The notes: a model not told the origin generated them from the letters alone. Positions 8,528 through 18,763 are shown, numbered from the stretch's first letter. The stretch: DNA of 64,000 nt from Phaeobacter piscinae (GCF_002407245.1 NZ_CP010681.1:1736001-1800000); one strand, 5' to 3'. Program-made: numbers and translations.

Positions 8528-8559
8528 AAACGCGCACCGGCACCCCGGGGCGCGTTTTT
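8528..8559 (+). terminator. Terminator between ykuD-like and glycosyltransferase genes
   Basis: An 8-bp stem AAACGCGC/GCGCGTTT enclosing a smaller CCGG/CCGG hairpin is followed by TTC. It lies between two convergent genes. The 8384-8647 gap otherwise shows no coding signal. Confidence 0.6.
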
Positions 8560-8647
8560 CTTGCAGTCAGCCAGCTCATTCGATCTCACGCGGACCAGCA
8601 CCAGACAGCCGATGTCTCGTTACATTGCGCCAGCGTTTCTGCCGAGC

Positions 8648-10405
8648 CTAGACCTTCCCCTCGGCGAGACTCAGGTGATCCGGTTTCAAACCGTTGTCAT
8701 ACCGCAGGATCGCCTTTTCTATCAGCGCCTCGAAATCCCGAACGTATTGTTCAGTATTATAGAGCGGTGTCGTCGCGATATTGGCCTTCAGCTTCTCACG
8801 CAGCGCCTGAAGCTCTTCCGGCTGGGTGGCCAGACGCAACGCCAATGCGTGATACTCCTCATCCGTTTCGGCGATCAGCTCGGGGCAACCAACCGCCGAC
8901 ACAATGCTGGCTGCAACACGTGCGGCGAATTGCTCCCCCGGTTTCGTGACCACAGGCACACCCGACCACAGCATCTCACTCGCCGTGGTGTGGGCATTAC
9001 AGGCAAAGGTATCAAGGAAGATATCCGCCAAGGACAGTCGCGCTACGTGATCTGGGGTGCTGCAGCGCCCGGCAAAAACGATCCGATCCGCGAAGACGCC
9101 CCGCGCCTCTGCTTCCTTGAGAATATTCGCGCGCACGATATCGGAAGCAGCCAAGAACCACAGTACACTGTTGTCCACCTGCTTTAGCAGGTCCATCCAA
9201 ATATCAAATTCTACCGGCGAAACTTTGTTGTGATTGTTAAAGGAGCAAAACACCACCGCATCCTCCGGCAACCCCATATCGGCCCGGGTCGGCCGAGTCT
9301 CGGGATACTGCCGGCTGTTGTCATTCACCTGATAACAATTCGGCATATAGAGTATCTTCTCGGAGAAATGACGGCGCCCCTCTTTCGGGACAGTGATTGC
9401 GTCAGCAAGAAAGTAATCCATCGTCGGCATGCCTGTGGTGCTCGGGTACCCCAGGTAGGAAATCTGCACCGGTGCCACGCGAAACCCGAAGATCGCAGGG
9501 CGGGCGTCTTTTGTATAACCTTTCAGATCAATGGCGATATCGAGACCATCCTCACGCGCCAACACAGCGACGTCCTCATCTTTCCGAGCTTGGATCTGCC
9601 GGTAGCAGTCAGCGGAGCGCAGCACACGCTGACGCATCACATTGTCCGGTTCTTCGCTGTAGTCGTAGATAAAAATTTCGAATTTATCACGGTCGTGCAG
9701 CTCAAAGTGACGCGCCATCAGAAACATTGTCGCGTGATTGAAAAAATCACAGGAGAAATACCCCACCCGGATTTTGCGACCGGCCACAGGCGTGCGGTCG
9801 AATTTGCGGGTCACCTTCCGCTCCGAGATCGTCGCTTTCTTCTTTGTCTTTGAAACAACTCGTTTCTTCTGAAAGCCACCGTCGTCAACGTAGAGCAGTG
9901 TAGTGAATGGGTCTCCATTGGCCGGATCATTGTCTAGGATCCTCAGCTTGTTTTTCTGATCGTCATAGACCGACCAGTCGCACAGATTCATTTGTGACTG
10001 TACCAACCGAGAAACATTCATCGCATTTTCGGGGTTCAGTTGGTACACCGTCTCAAAGAAGCCCACCGCATCGCCCAACCTGTCCATCAAAAACAGGATG
10101 GTTCCGATCGCGCTCAACCACTTTGGGTTTAAGGGTTCCAGCTTGAGCGCACCCATCAAATGCTTCAGGGCGAGTTCATATTTCTTTTCCTGCATGAAAC
10201 TTGACGCAATCTCCGCATGCAGCGTGGCATTGTCCGGCTCAAACATTAGCGCCTGCGAGGCCAAGTCGCGCGCTCGTTTATAATCCGCCTCGACAAAGGC
10301 TTGGCCCGCCTCTGCCTTGAGCCGCACCACAGGAGATACGGCCTCGGCCTCCAATTTGCGACGCGCCGATTTTGAAAGATGTTTGGTGCGCAATGGCTTG
10401 TTCAT
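8648..10405 (-). CDS. TPR / O-GlcNAc-transferase-like (SPINDLY, GT41) protein
   Basis: A 585-residue protein with N-terminal tetratricopeptide repeats (about residues 25-150, for example AGQAFVEADYKRARDLASQA) and a C-terminal GT41-type glycosyltransferase region. The latter includes VGYFSCDFFNHATMF, CSFNNHNKVSP and the stretch ADIFLDTFACNAHTTASEML, which corresponds to the UDP-sugar site of SPINDLY/OGT enzymes. Bacterial homologues usually glycosylate surface or flagellar proteins, or act in envelope glycan synthesis; no flagellar gene is nearby, so the substrate is unknown. I chose the ATG at 10405 (MNKPLRTKHLSKSARR) over longer in-frame starts because upstream sequence looks non-coding. Confidence 0.82.
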   Translation of the reverse strand: MNKPLRTKHLSKSARRKLEAEAVSPVVRLKAEAGQAFVEADYKRARDLASQALMFEPDNATLHAEIASSFMQEKKYELALKHLMGALKLEPLNPKWLSAIGTILFLMDRLGDAVGFFETVYQLNPENAMNVSRLVQSQMNLCDWSVYDDQKNKLRILDNDPANGDPFTTLLYVDDGGFQKKRVVSKTKKKATISERKVTRKFDRTPVAGRKIRVGYFSCDFFNHATMFLMARHFELHDRDKFEIFIYDYSEEPDNVMRQRVLRSADCYRQIQARKDEDVAVLAREDGLDIAIDLKGYTKDARPAIFGFRVAPVQISYLGYPSTTGMPTMDYFLADAITVPKEGRRHFSEKILYMPNCYQVNDNSRQYPETRPTRADMGLPEDAVVFCSFNNHNKVSPVEFDIWMDLLKQVDNSVLWFLAASDIVRANILKEAEARGVFADRIVFAGRCSTPDHVARLSLADIFLDTFACNAHTTASEMLWSGVPVVTKPGEQFAARVAASIVSAVGCPELIAETDEEYHALALRLATQPEELQALREKLKANIATTPLYNTEQYVRDFEALIEKAILRYDNGLKPDHLSLAEGKV

Positions 10406-10711
10406 CGAGAGTCTGCCCTCAGCTGATCCGCCGTGACTGCTATGCGCCACGGTTTTTGACAAATTTCGGCCAGTTTGAAAGAAAATGCCTAAGAAACGGT
10501 TCATTGCCCAGTCACCCGCACTCCTTGCAGCAATGCCCTTACTTTTCCGCCGGAACTGTGGATAAACCGACATTTCTGCACAGCGGCTTTGCACCGCTGC
10601 GGCTTGCCCTGCTGCACTTGGGTCGCTAAAAAATAAACAACCGTTCAATTCATGACGACCCCGGCGGGTCATATTCGGGCCGGGCTGCGTTCACACGAGG
10701 GAGGACACACT

Positions 10712-11857
10712 GTGGATTTCGCATTGACCGAGGAACAGACCGCCATTTTCGATATGGCTTTCGCCTTTGGACAGGAGCATATCGCCCCCTTCGCCCGCCA
10801 GTGGGAGGCTGAAGGCACCATCCCGAAATCACTCTGGCCGCAGATCGGTGAGCTGGGCTTTGGCGCGCTTTATGTCTCTGAGGAGACCGGCGGCGCGGGT
10901 CTGTCGCGGCTGGATGCCACCTTGGTGTTTGAAGCGCTGTCGATGGCCTGCCCGTCGGTGGCCGCTTTCCTGTCGATCCACAATATGTGCGCCAAGATGC
11001 TCGACAGTTTTGCCAGTGACGAGATGAAGGCGCGGATCATGCCGGACATCCTGTCGATGAAGACCGTGCTCAGCTACTGTCTCACGGAACCCGGTTCCGG
11101 CTCTGATGCTGCCGCGCTGAAAACCCGCGCCGCCAAAACCAACGAGGGCTACACCCTTAACGGGACCAAGGCGTTCATTTCCGGCGGCGGCTATTCCGAC
11201 GCCTATGTCTGCATGGTCCGCAGCGGCGAGGACGGCCCCAAAGGTGTCTCCACAGTCTACGTCGAGGATGGCACCGAAGGTCTCAGTTTTGGCGGGCTCG
11301 AGGATAAAATGGGCTGGAAGAGCCAGCCCACAGCCCAGGTTCAATTCGACGATTGCAAAATCCCCGCAGACAATCTGGTCGGAGAAGAGGGCAAAGGCTT
11401 CACCTACGCGATGAAAGGTCTCGATGGTGGACGTCTGAACATCGCCTCCTGCTCCCTTGGCGCGGCCCAGCAGGCGCTGACGATGACGCTGCAATATATG
11501 TCCGAGCGCAAGGCGTTTGGTAAATCCATTGATCAGTTTCAGGGACTGCAATTCCGCCTTGCGGATATGGAGATCGAACTTCAGGCAGCCCGCGTGTTCC
11601 TACGTCAGGCGGCGTGGAAACTGGATCAGGGCGCGCCGGATGCGTCCAAACACTGCGCCATGGCAAAGAAATTTGTCACCGAAGCCGGATCCAAAGTGGT
11701 CGACCAATGTCTGCAGCTGCATGGTGGTTACGGCTATCTTGCGGACTATGGGATCGAAAAACTGGTGCGTGATCTGCGCGTCCATCAGATCCTTGAGGGC
11801 ACCAATGAGATCATGCGTGTGATCACCGCGCGCCATCTTCTGGCCGAAAACCACTGA
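10712..11857 (+). CDS. Acyl-CoA dehydrogenase, isobutyryl-CoA type
   Basis: A 381-residue FAD-dependent acyl-CoA dehydrogenase. The family blocks are YCLTEPGSGSDAAALKT, ERKAFGKSI and the C-terminal LEGTNEIMRVITARHL with the catalytic Glu in the SCAD/isobutyryl-CoA position. Its place directly before a 3-hydroxyisobutyryl-CoA hydrolase and mmsB points to isobutyryl-CoA to methacrylyl-CoA oxidation in valine catabolism; specificity is inferred from context. The GTG at 10712 is chosen because AGGGAGG sits immediately upstream and VDFALTEEQ is the usual N-terminus. It is separated by 7 bp from the next gene. Confidence 0.9.
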   Translation: MDFALTEEQTAIFDMAFAFGQEHIAPFARQWEAEGTIPKSLWPQIGELGFGALYVSEETGGAGLSRLDATLVFEALSMACPSVAAFLSIHNMCAKMLDSFASDEMKARIMPDILSMKTVLSYCLTEPGSGSDAAALKTRAAKTNEGYTLNGTKAFISGGGYSDAYVCMVRSGEDGPKGVSTVYVEDGTEGLSFGGLEDKMGWKSQPTAQVQFDDCKIPADNLVGEEGKGFTYAMKGLDGGRLNIASCSLGAAQQALTMTLQYMSERKAFGKSIDQFQGLQFRLADMEIELQAARVFLRQAAWKLDQGAPDASKHCAMAKKFVTEAGSKVVDQCLQLHGGYGYLADYGIEKLVRDLRVHQILEGTNEIMRVITARHLLAENH

Positions 11858-11864
11858 GGCAGCC

Positions 11865-12911
11865 ATGAGCGATATTGATATCCGCGTCACCGGCCGCGCC
11901 GGGCGGATCACCCTCACCCGCAGCAAGGCCCTTAACGCGCTGAGCTATGACATGTGCTTGGCCGTCGACGCCGCGCTAAAGGCCTGGGCCAAGGACGACG
12001 CTGTTGATCTGGTGGTGATGGACGCCGAGGGCGAGAAAGCCTTCTGTGCGGGCGGTGACATTGCCGAGCTGTACCAGACCGGCACCAGTGGCGATTATGA
12101 CTATGGTCGCCGGTTCTGGCGCGATGAATACCGGATGAATGCGCGGATCTTCGAATACCCCAAACCGGTGGTGAGCTTCCTGCAGGGGTTTGTCATGGGC
12201 GGCGGTGTTGGTCTTGGCTGCCACGGCACCCATCGCGTTGTTGGCGACAGCACAAAGATCGCCATGCCCGAGGTTGGCATCGGCCTTATCCCGGATGTTG
12301 GCGGTACCTTGATGCTGGCCCTGGCGCCAGGGCGGCTGGGGGAATACCTTGGCCTCACAGGGGCGCGTATGTCTGCGGCGGACGCGATTTACGCAGGCTT
12401 TGCGGACCACTACATCCCCGAAACCCGCTGGCCCGAGCTGATTGCAGAACTGGAACACTCAGGCCGCGCAGATCTGCTTGCGGACGCCGCAGAACCCGTT
12501 CCCGACGGCCGCCTGGAGGCGCTGCGCGACACCATCGACCACAGCTTCGCCGGGGAGACTTTGGGTGATATTCTGACCACACTTGATCAGGACAACAGCA
12601 CCTTCGCCGATGAGACGCTGAAAACCCTGCGCCGCAACGCCCCGCTGTCGATGGCCGCCACAGTTGAGCTGCTGCACCGGCTGCGCCTTGGCAATATGGG
12701 CATCCGCAAGGCGCTTGAACTGGAATACCGCTTCACCCATCGTGCGATGGAGAAAGGCGACTTTCTGGAAGGCATCCGCGCCCAGATCATCGACAAGGAC
12801 CGGCAGCCCAAATGGCAATATGCCGACGGCACGGTGCCTGCCACGGCGGTCAGCCAGATGCTGATGCCGCTGGCGACGCAGACGCTGCAGTTTGAGGAGG
12901 AGAACACATGA
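11865..12911 (+). CDS. 3-hydroxyisobutyryl-CoA hydrolase (crotonase fold)
   Basis: A 348-residue crotonase-superfamily protein of the HIBCH type. Its oxyanion-hole blocks are AFCAGGDIAELY (about residues 59-70) and FVMGGGVGLGCHG (about 107-119), with MPEVGIGLIPDVGGTLML following. The length and the long C-terminal extension separate it from ordinary enoyl-CoA hydratases. It should hydrolyse 3-hydroxyisobutyryl-CoA to the free acid for MmsB. The ORF overlaps mmsB by ATGA, implying translational coupling. Methacrylyl-CoA hydration, the step before, is not encoded by a separate gene here. Confidence 0.88.
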   Translation: MSDIDIRVTGRAGRITLTRSKALNALSYDMCLAVDAALKAWAKDDAVDLVVMDAEGEKAFCAGGDIAELYQTGTSGDYDYGRRFWRDEYRMNARIFEYPKPVVSFLQGFVMGGGVGLGCHGTHRVVGDSTKIAMPEVGIGLIPDVGGTLMLALAPGRLGEYLGLTGARMSAADAIYAGFADHYIPETRWPELIAELEHSGRADLLADAAEPVPDGRLEALRDTIDHSFAGETLGDILTTLDQDNSTFADETLKTLRRNAPLSMAATVELLHRLRLGNMGIRKALELEYRFTHRAMEKGDFLEGIRAQIIDKDRQPKWQYADGTVPATAVSQMLMPLATQTLQFEEENT

Positions 12912-13783
12912 ACATCGGATTTATCGGTCTTGGCAATATGGGTGGCCCGATGGCGGCCAATCTTGCCAAGGCAGGCCATCGCGTCACTGGTTTTGACATG
13001 GCGGATGTCTCCATCGAGGGGGTGACCATGGCCGCCTCCGCCGCAGAGGCCGCGAGCGACGCTGAGGTGGTGATCACCATGCTGCCCAATGGACAGATCC
13101 TGCGCGCGGTTGCGGATGACGTCATCCCCGCCATGAGCGCGGGCGCCACGCTGGTGGATTGTTCCACCGTGGATGTCGACAGCGCCCGCTTGGTGGCTGA
13201 TCAGGCAGGGGCCGCCAACCTGATGTTTGTCGACGCACCGGTCTCCGGCGGTATTGGCGGCGCCTCAGGTGGCACGCTCACCTTTATGGCCGGTGGCTCG
13301 ACTGCGGCCTTTGCGGCGGCGGAACCGTTGTTTGACATCATGGGTCAGAAGGCTGTGCATTGTGGCGACGCAGGCGCTGGTCAGGCGGCGAAAATCTGCA
13401 ACAATATGATCCTCGGCATCACCATGATCGGCACCTGCGAAGCCTTTGCCTTGGCGGACAAACTTGGCCTCGACCGGCAGAAGATGTTTGATGTGGTCTC
13501 CACCTCTTCGGGTTACAGCTGGTCGATGAACGCCTATTGCCCCGCCCCCGGCGTCGGGCCGCACTCCCCGGCTGACAATGGCTACCAGCCTGGTTTTGCC
13601 GCAGAACTGATGCTCAAGGATCTGCGTCTGGCACAGCAGGCCGCCCATAGTGCGGATGCGGACACCCCCATGGGAGCATTGGCGCAGGCGCTCTACTCCA
13701 TGTTTGTCGAGGAAGAAGGTGGCGCGGGCAAAGATTTCAGCGCCATGCTGCCCCGGTTCGAGGCGCGCAGCCGTCACGATTGA
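12908..13783 (+). CDS. mmsB: 3-hydroxyisobutyrate dehydrogenase
   Basis: A 291-residue NAD-dependent dehydrogenase converting 3-hydroxyisobutyrate to methylmalonate semialdehyde, the substrate of MmsA encoded at 4.8 kb. N-terminal motif IGFIGLGNMGGPMAANLAKA, the substrate block DAPVSGGIGGASGGTLTFM, and the catalytic-Lys region GAGQAAKICNNMILGITM are all present. It is the last gene of a three-gene operon with a 4-bp overlap with the preceding hydrolase; a terminator follows about 115 bp later. Confidence 0.95.
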   Translation: MNIGFIGLGNMGGPMAANLAKAGHRVTGFDMADVSIEGVTMAASAAEAASDAEVVITMLPNGQILRAVADDVIPAMSAGATLVDCSTVDVDSARLVADQAGAANLMFVDAPVSGGIGGASGGTLTFMAGGSTAAFAAAEPLFDIMGQKAVHCGDAGAGQAAKICNNMILGITMIGTCEAFALADKLGLDRQKMFDVVSTSSGYSWSMNAYCPAPGVGPHSPADNGYQPGFAAELMLKDLRLAQQAAHSADADTPMGALAQALYSMFVEEEGGAGKDFSAMLPRFEARSRHD

Positions 13784-13898
13784 TCCAACAATCGCGGAAA
13801 GGCTCAGCAGAGACGAGAGACTGCGGCGTAGCCGCCACCGCAGGGGACCGGCCAGCGGTGCCTGCACAGATCGCCCGCGATTTTGCAGCAAAGACCCA

Positions 13899-13927
13899 CG
13901 CCGCAGCCTTGGTTCTGCGGCGTTTTT
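13899..13927 (+). terminator. Terminator after the valine operon
   Basis: CGCCGCAG / CTGCGGCG 8-bp stem with an 8-nt loop and TTTTT tail, downstream of mmsB. Confidence 0.75.
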
Positions 13928-14507
13928 CGGTGCATTGCCGTTTCAAATTAAAAACCCGCCAGAAATCTTTATGCCGAAAAGACCATTCTAAAACTTTTAA
14001 CGACGGATCTCAAAATTGCTGTTAGCAGATCCCAAATATCCCAGGCGCGCTGTTAAGAAATCTAAAATTTTCAATTTTACACCGCAAAAATTCGTTAACT
14101 TTCACCTAGACGCATGGAAAACGATATGCAAACCTGACGTCGAACCACCGACACATCTGTGTTTGTCATACTATGGTGCGACAAACACCCCTTCCCTCCG
14201 GCAGCGTCTGGTCACCGGCTGAAGAATTTTCAGCATGGAACTGAGGCGTAGAAATTAACACCGGAATTAATGAGGAATAAGGAAGTGATTGAAAAAGCGG
14301 ACCTCTGTAAATTCTCAATATAAGACACCACTAGCTGTTTAACCTATTTCGTCGCATTTGCACAGGTTCGTTTGACTTCTGAAAAGAAGACTTCCACGCC
14401 AATTGGATTAAAGACTTTGGGTCGCGATATCTTCCGCCTGCACATCCTCGGTTGCAGGCTCTCCCCACCTCCACGGGTGTCGCGCCGTCCCAATCCAGCT
14501 CTGTGGA
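13928..14507. other. Gene-free AT-richer interval with a possible sRNA at its right end
   Basis: No ORF here has convincing composition or a ribosome-binding site. The stretch is visibly richer in A+T than its neighbours. Near its right end a 7-bp stem GCCTGCA/TGCAGGC (14436-14442 with 14453-14459) lies about 50 bp ahead of a very strong plus-strand terminator, although no plus-strand gene precedes that terminator after the mmsB one. A small RNA of roughly 100 nt is one explanation. Confidence 0.35.
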
Positions 14508-14546
14508 AAGCGCCGCTGACAGAATGTCGGCGGCGCTTCGTTTTTT
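14508..14546 (+). terminator. Strong orphan plus-strand terminator
   Basis: A 14-bp stem AAGCGCCGCTGACA/TGTCGGCGGCGCTT with one U-G pair and a GAA loop is followed by CGTTTTTT. On the minus strand the tail is only TTT, so it works mainly for plus-strand transcription but could also help terminate convergent uvrA. Confidence 0.75.
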
Positions 14547-14588
14547 GGGGTCAGATTTGTCGCGGGACACCACAAACATTGCGGCGGA

Positions 14589-17465
14589 TCACTCCGCCGC
14601 GAGACTGCGGGCGTCGAGGATTTCTTTGAGGTAGTGACCGGTGTGGCTGCCCTTTGCTGCGGCCACATCCTCTGGCGTGCCTGCGGCAACGATCTCACCG
14701 CCGCCGTCGCCGCCTTCCGGGCCAATATCAATGATCCAGTCGGCGGTTTTGATCACATCCAGATTATGTTCGATCACCACAACAGAGTTGCCCTGTTCGA
14801 CCAATTCATGCAGCACTTCCAAAAGCTTACGCACGTCTTCGAAATGCAGACCGGTCGTCGGTTCATCCAGAATATAGAGCGTCCGCCCGGTGGAGCGTTT
14901 CGCCAGCTCTTTCGACAGTTTGACCCGCTGCGCCTCACCGCCCGACAAGGTGGTCGCCTGCTGGCCCACCTTGATATAGCCAAGGCCCACCCGCATCAGC
15001 GCGTCCATCTTGTCCCGGATTGATGGCACCGCCTGGAAAAATTGCTGCGCATCCTCCACTGTCATATCCAGCACATCGGCGATCGACTTGCCCTTAAACT
15101 GGATTTCCAGCGTCTCGCGATTGTAGCGCGCGCCCTTACAGGTCTCGCATTCCACATAGACATCGGGCAGGAAGTGCATCTCGATCTTGATGACACCATC
15201 ACCCTGACAGGCCTCGCAGCGCCCGCCCTTCACGTTGAAGGAGAACCGCCCCGGTTTGTAGCCCCGTGTCTTCGCCTCCGGCAGCCCGGCAAACCACTCG
15301 CGGATCGGGGTGAAAGCGCCGGTATAGGTGGCCGGGTTTGATCGGGGGGTCCGGCCGATGGGCCGCTGGTCGATGTCGATCACCTTGTCCAGATGCTCCA
15401 GCCCCTTGATCGTTTCGCAAGGTGCCGGGGTCTGACGCGCGCCGTTAAGGCGCATGGATGCGGTTTTGAACAGAGTCTCAATGGTCAGCGTGGATTTGCC
15501 ACCGCCCGACACCCCAGACACACAGAGGAACTTGCCCAGCGGGAACTCCGCCGTGACATTCTTGAGGTTGTTGCCGGTGGCCTTGACCACCTTCACCGAT
15601 TTGCCATTCCCCTTGCGCCGCACGGCAGGGATGGCGATTTCCCGGCTGCCTGACAGATATTGCCCGGTGATCGATCCGGCATCGGCGGCAATCACATCGG
15701 GCGTTCCGTGGCTGACGACTTGCCCGCCATGCACCCCGGCCCCCGGCCCAATGTCAAAGACGTAATCCGCCTCGCGGATCGCGTCCTCGTCATGTTCGAC
15801 GACAATCACCGTATTGCCCTGATCGCGCAGGTTTTTCAGCGTCTCCAGCAGGCGATCATTGTCACGCTGGTGCAATCCAATGGAAGGCTCATCCAGCACG
15901 TAGAGAACGCCGGTCAGGCCGGAGCCGATCTGCGACGCCAGCCGGATTCGCTGGCTCTCACCGCCGGACAGGGTCCCGGCATTGCGGCTCAGCGTCAGAT
16001 ATTCCAGACCCACATTGTTGAGAAAGCCCAGGCGCTCGCGGATTTCCTTCACAATGGCGCGGGCGATCTCCTGCTTTTGCGCCGACAGATGGTTTGGCAC
16101 ATCCTCGATCCAGGCCAGCGCCTCGCGGATCGACATCTGCACCACCTGCCCCACATGCAGCCCTGCGATCTTCACCGCCAAGGCCTCTTCGCGCAGGCGG
16201 TAGCCGTCACAGCTGCCACAGGGGCGGTTGTTCTGATAGCGTTCAAATTCTTCCCGGATCCAGCTTGAATCCGTTTCGCGGTAGCGCCGTTCCATATTCG
16301 GAATGACCCCTTCAAAGACGCGGGTCACCTCATAGACACGGCCACCTTCGTCGTAGCGGAATTTGATTTCCTCATCCCCGGAGCCACGCAGGAACACCTG
16401 CTGCACCTTCTTGGGCAGGTCTTTCCACTTGGTGTTCTTGTCGAACTGATAATGTTTGGCAATCGCCTCGATGGTTTGCAGGAAATAAGGCGATTTCCCC
16501 TTTCGCCAGGGTGCCAGCGCCCCGTCATAGATCTTCAGATTCTGATCTGGCACAACCAACCGATCATCAAAGAACAGTTCGACCCCCAGACCATCACATT
16601 CCGGGCAAGCGCCAAATGGCGCGTTGAAGGAAAACAACCGCGGTTCGATCTCAGGAATGGTGAAACCACTGACCGGGCAGGCAAAATTCTCTGAGAAGGT
16701 GATCCGCTCGGATTCCGGCACCTCTTCGCCCTCCGCCGCGCGGGGGGCCGTTTCCAGAATGGCGATCCCATCCGCCAGATCCAGCGCGGTGCGCAGACTG
16801 TCCGCCAGCCGGGTCTCCAACCCCTCACGCACCACCAGACGGTCGACCACCACATCGATGTCATGGCGGAATTTCTTGTCCAATGTCGGCGGCTCGTCCA
16901 ACTCGTAGAACTCGCCATCCACCTTCACCCGCTGGAACCCCTGCTTGCGCAGTTCCAGGAACTCCTTGCGATACTCGCCCTTGCGGTCGCGCACGATCGG
17001 CGCCAGTAGGAACCCACGGGTCCCCTCCTCCAGCGTCATGATCCGGTCGACCATATCCTGCACCTGCTGCGCCTCGATCGGCATCCCGGTGGCAGGCGAA
17101 TAGGGCGTGCCAGCACGGGCAAACAGCAGCCGCAGATAGTCATAGATCTCTGTTACCGTGCCAACGGTGGAGCGCGGGTTTTTCGAGGTGGTCTTCTGCT
17201 CAATCGAAATCGCAGGCGACAGGCCGCTGATGTGATCCACATCCGGCTTTTCCATCATATCGAGGAACTGGCGCGCATAGGCCGACAAGCTCTCGACATA
17301 ACGGCGCTGCCCTTCGGCATAGATGGTGTCAAATGCGAGGCTGGACTTGCCCGAGCCGGAAAGGCCGGTGATCACCACCAGCTGATCGCGCGGGATATCC
17401 ACGTCGATGTTTTTCAGATTGTGCTCGCGCGCACCGCGCACTTCGATCGATTTCAACTCAGCCAT
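14589..17465 (-). CDS. uvrA: Excinuclease ABC subunit A
   Basis: A 958-residue UvrA, the damage-recognition ATPase of nucleotide excision repair. Two ABC modules are visible: Walker [15 protein letters not shown] (about residue 33) and [14 protein letters not shown] (second half), with signatures [15 protein letters not shown] and [15 protein letters not shown]. Two Cys-rich zinc regions are present (CPVSGF...CPECDGLG and CEACQGDG...CETCKG). The ATG at 17465 ([16 protein letters not shown]) is the family start; a longer in-frame start is unlikely. An alphaproteobacterial LexA box lies 92 bp upstream, so SOS induction is expected. Confidence 0.97.
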   Translation of the reverse strand: MAELKSIEVRGAREHNLKNIDVDIPRDQLVVITGLSGSGKSSLAFDTIYAEGQRRYVESLSAYARQFLDMMEKPDVDHISGLSPAISIEQKTTSKNPRSTVGTVTEIYDYLRLLFARAGTPYSPATGMPIEAQQVQDMVDRIMTLEEGTRGFLLAPIVRDRKGEYRKEFLELRKQGFQRVKVDGEFYELDEPPTLDKKFRHDIDVVVDRLVVREGLETRLADSLRTALDLADGIAILETAPRAAEGEEVPESERITFSENFACPVSGFTIPEIEPRLFSFNAPFGACPECDGLGVELFFDDRLVVPDQNLKIYDGALAPWRKGKSPYFLQTIEAIAKHYQFDKNTKWKDLPKKVQQVFLRGSGDEEIKFRYDEGGRVYEVTRVFEGVIPNMERRYRETDSSWIREEFERYQNNRPCGSCDGYRLREEALAVKIAGLHVGQVVQMSIREALAWIEDVPNHLSAQKQEIARAIVKEIRERLGFLNNVGLEYLTLSRNAGTLSGGESQRIRLASQIGSGLTGVLYVLDEPSIGLHQRDNDRLLETLKNLRDQGNTVIVVEHDEDAIREADYVFDIGPGAGVHGGQVVSHGTPDVIAADAGSITGQYLSGSREIAIPAVRRKGNGKSVKVVKATGNNLKNVTAEFPLGKFLCVSGVSGGGKSTLTIETLFKTASMRLNGARQTPAPCETIKGLEHLDKVIDIDQRPIGRTPRSNPATYTGAFTPIREWFAGLPEAKTRGYKPGRFSFNVKGGRCEACQGDGVIKIEMHFLPDVYVECETCKGARYNRETLEIQFKGKSIADVLDMTVEDAQQFFQAVPSIRDKMDALMRVGLGYIKVGQQATTLSGGEAQRVKLSKELAKRSTGRTLYILDEPTTGLHFEDVRKLLEVLHELVEQGNSVVVIEHNLDVIKTADWIIDIGPEGGDGGGEIVAAGTPEDVAAAKGSHTGHYLKEILDARSLAAE

Positions 17466-17556
17466 ACTGCCCCCAAATTCAACGCCAGCCACCCTTGCAG
17501 CCGGTGTCCGACCCTACAGATAGGGACTGCATCGCGAGTCTCCAATAGAAAAATGA

Positions 17557-17571
17557 GAACGGAGCGCGAAC
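17557..17571 (-). promoter_or_regulatory. LexA (SOS) box upstream of uvrA
   Basis: On the minus strand the sequence is GTTC-GCGCTCC-GTTC, exactly the GTTC-N7-GTTC consensus known for LexA in alphaproteobacteria including Rhodobacter. It lies between the MFS gene stop and the uvrA start. Confidence 0.8.
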
Positions 17572-17575
17572 ATGC

Positions 17576-18763
17576 TCAGATTGCTGCGGTTTGCCTCCGC
17601 TGACGGGCCAACATCGCATGCACGGCAAAGCCCCCGATGAACAGCATCAGGGCCATGGTCATCATCCCATGGTAGCCGCCAAAGGCAACTGCCGCCACCA
17701 TCAGCGGCGTGCCGATCGCATTGCCCAGATTGCCAGCCTGGCTCATGGCGCCATTGGACTGCGCCTGCTCCGCCGCCTCGGCGTTCAGCTGCGGCACCGA
17801 GGCAAAGCTCGCCCCCTGCACCAGCCCGAAGGCCACCGCCAGCGCCATGCAAGCCAGCGGCAGACCGGGCGTCAGCAGCAACCAGATTGTGCCAGCGGCC
17901 GCGAGCAGGAACCCCGCCTGCACCACGCGCACCGCCGCCATCCGACGCAACAGCCAGACCCCCAGTGTCATTGAGGTGGCGATGCTGACCAGCGGCATGG
18001 CGCTGATCACCCACACGCGCGTGGCCGCATCCAGGTGCGGCGGCAGCACCGTCAGCAAGGCGACAAAACAGGTGGTGTAGAACAGCCAGCCCGCCGCTGG
18101 GGCCACTTTCGCCGGGGAGCGGTAGATCTCCAGATGCAGTTTCGGCAGATCCGCCAGCTTGGCCAGCGGCAAACGGGGGGGCACCTGCACCGTCTTCAAC
18201 ACCCGCCCCAGCACCAGCGCCAGCCCTGCCATCATCAGCGCATGGGCGCCAAACAGCGACAACAGGCCAAACCCCGCGACCAGCGGCAGGCCAAACCACA
18301 CCAGCAGCGCGAAGGACACACCAAAGAACGTGCTCCAGATCGACAGTGCCGTGCCCCGATGACGCGGGCTACAGATCTGCGGGATCAGCGTTGGGGCGGC
18401 CACCACGATCCCCAGATGCGACAGGCCTTCGATCAGCCGCGTTGCCAGAAACAGACCATAGGGCAGATGCAGCGCCTGAAGCGCCGACATCACTGCCCCG
18501 ATCCACAGCGCCCAGACAAGACTGCGGCGATACCCGAAGGAGGCGACAAACCCACCCGCAACCACGCCAAGCAAAATGCCGAGCACACCAACCATGGTCA
18601 CCACCAGGCTAAGCGAGGATCCGGCCCCCGGATATAGCAGGCCCAGCTGATCAAAAATAATCGCGATCTTGCCATATTGCGCCGCGGCGCCCAGACCGGC
18701 GGCCCAAATGATCATTACCACACCCCAGCGGGTCTGTGGTTCATGGATATGGGGTGTGTTCAT
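17576..18763 (-). CDS. Major facilitator superfamily transporter
   Basis: A 395-residue MFS protein with about twelve hydrophobic segments, the first at residues 13-35. The loop between helices 2 and 3 reads GGFVASFGYRRSLVW, a variant of MFS motif A. Substrate is not evident; the closest general resemblance is to drug or metabolite efflux permeases. The ATG at 18763 (MNTPHIHEPQTRWG) is preferred because the longer ORF adds a low-complexity non-homologous prefix. Its stop is 5 bp before the LexA box of uvrA, so read-through into uvrA is possible. Confidence 0.82.
   Translation of the reverse strand: MNTPHIHEPQTRWGVVMIIWAAGLGAAAQYGKIAIIFDQLGLLYPGAGSSLSLVVTMVGVLGILLGVVAGGFVASFGYRRSLVWALWIGAVMSALQALHLPYGLFLATRLIEGLSHLGIVVAAPTLIPQICSPRHRGTALSIWSTFFGVSFALLVWFGLPLVAGFGLLSLFGAHALMMAGLALVLGRVLKTVQVPPRLPLAKLADLPKLHLEIYRSPAKVAPAAGWLFYTTCFVALLTVLPPHLDAATRVWVISAMPLVSIATSMTLGVWLLRRMAAVRVVQAGFLLAAAGTIWLLLTPGLPLACMALAVAFGLVQGASFASVPQLNAEAAEQAQSNGAMSQAGNLGNAIGTPLMVAAVAFGGYHGMMTMALMLFIGGFAVHAMLARQRRQTAAI

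Noticed and set aside
14016..14222. A 68-codon plus-strand ORF in the AT-rich gap
   Set aside because: No ribosome-binding site, no recognisable domain and poor codon composition; treated as non-coding.
14430..14480. A stretch ending TCCCCACCTCCAC that resembles the 3' end of a tRNA or tmRNA acceptor
   Set aside because: No T-arm, anticodon arm or matching acceptor strand could be folded, and no tmRNA tag sequence is nearby.
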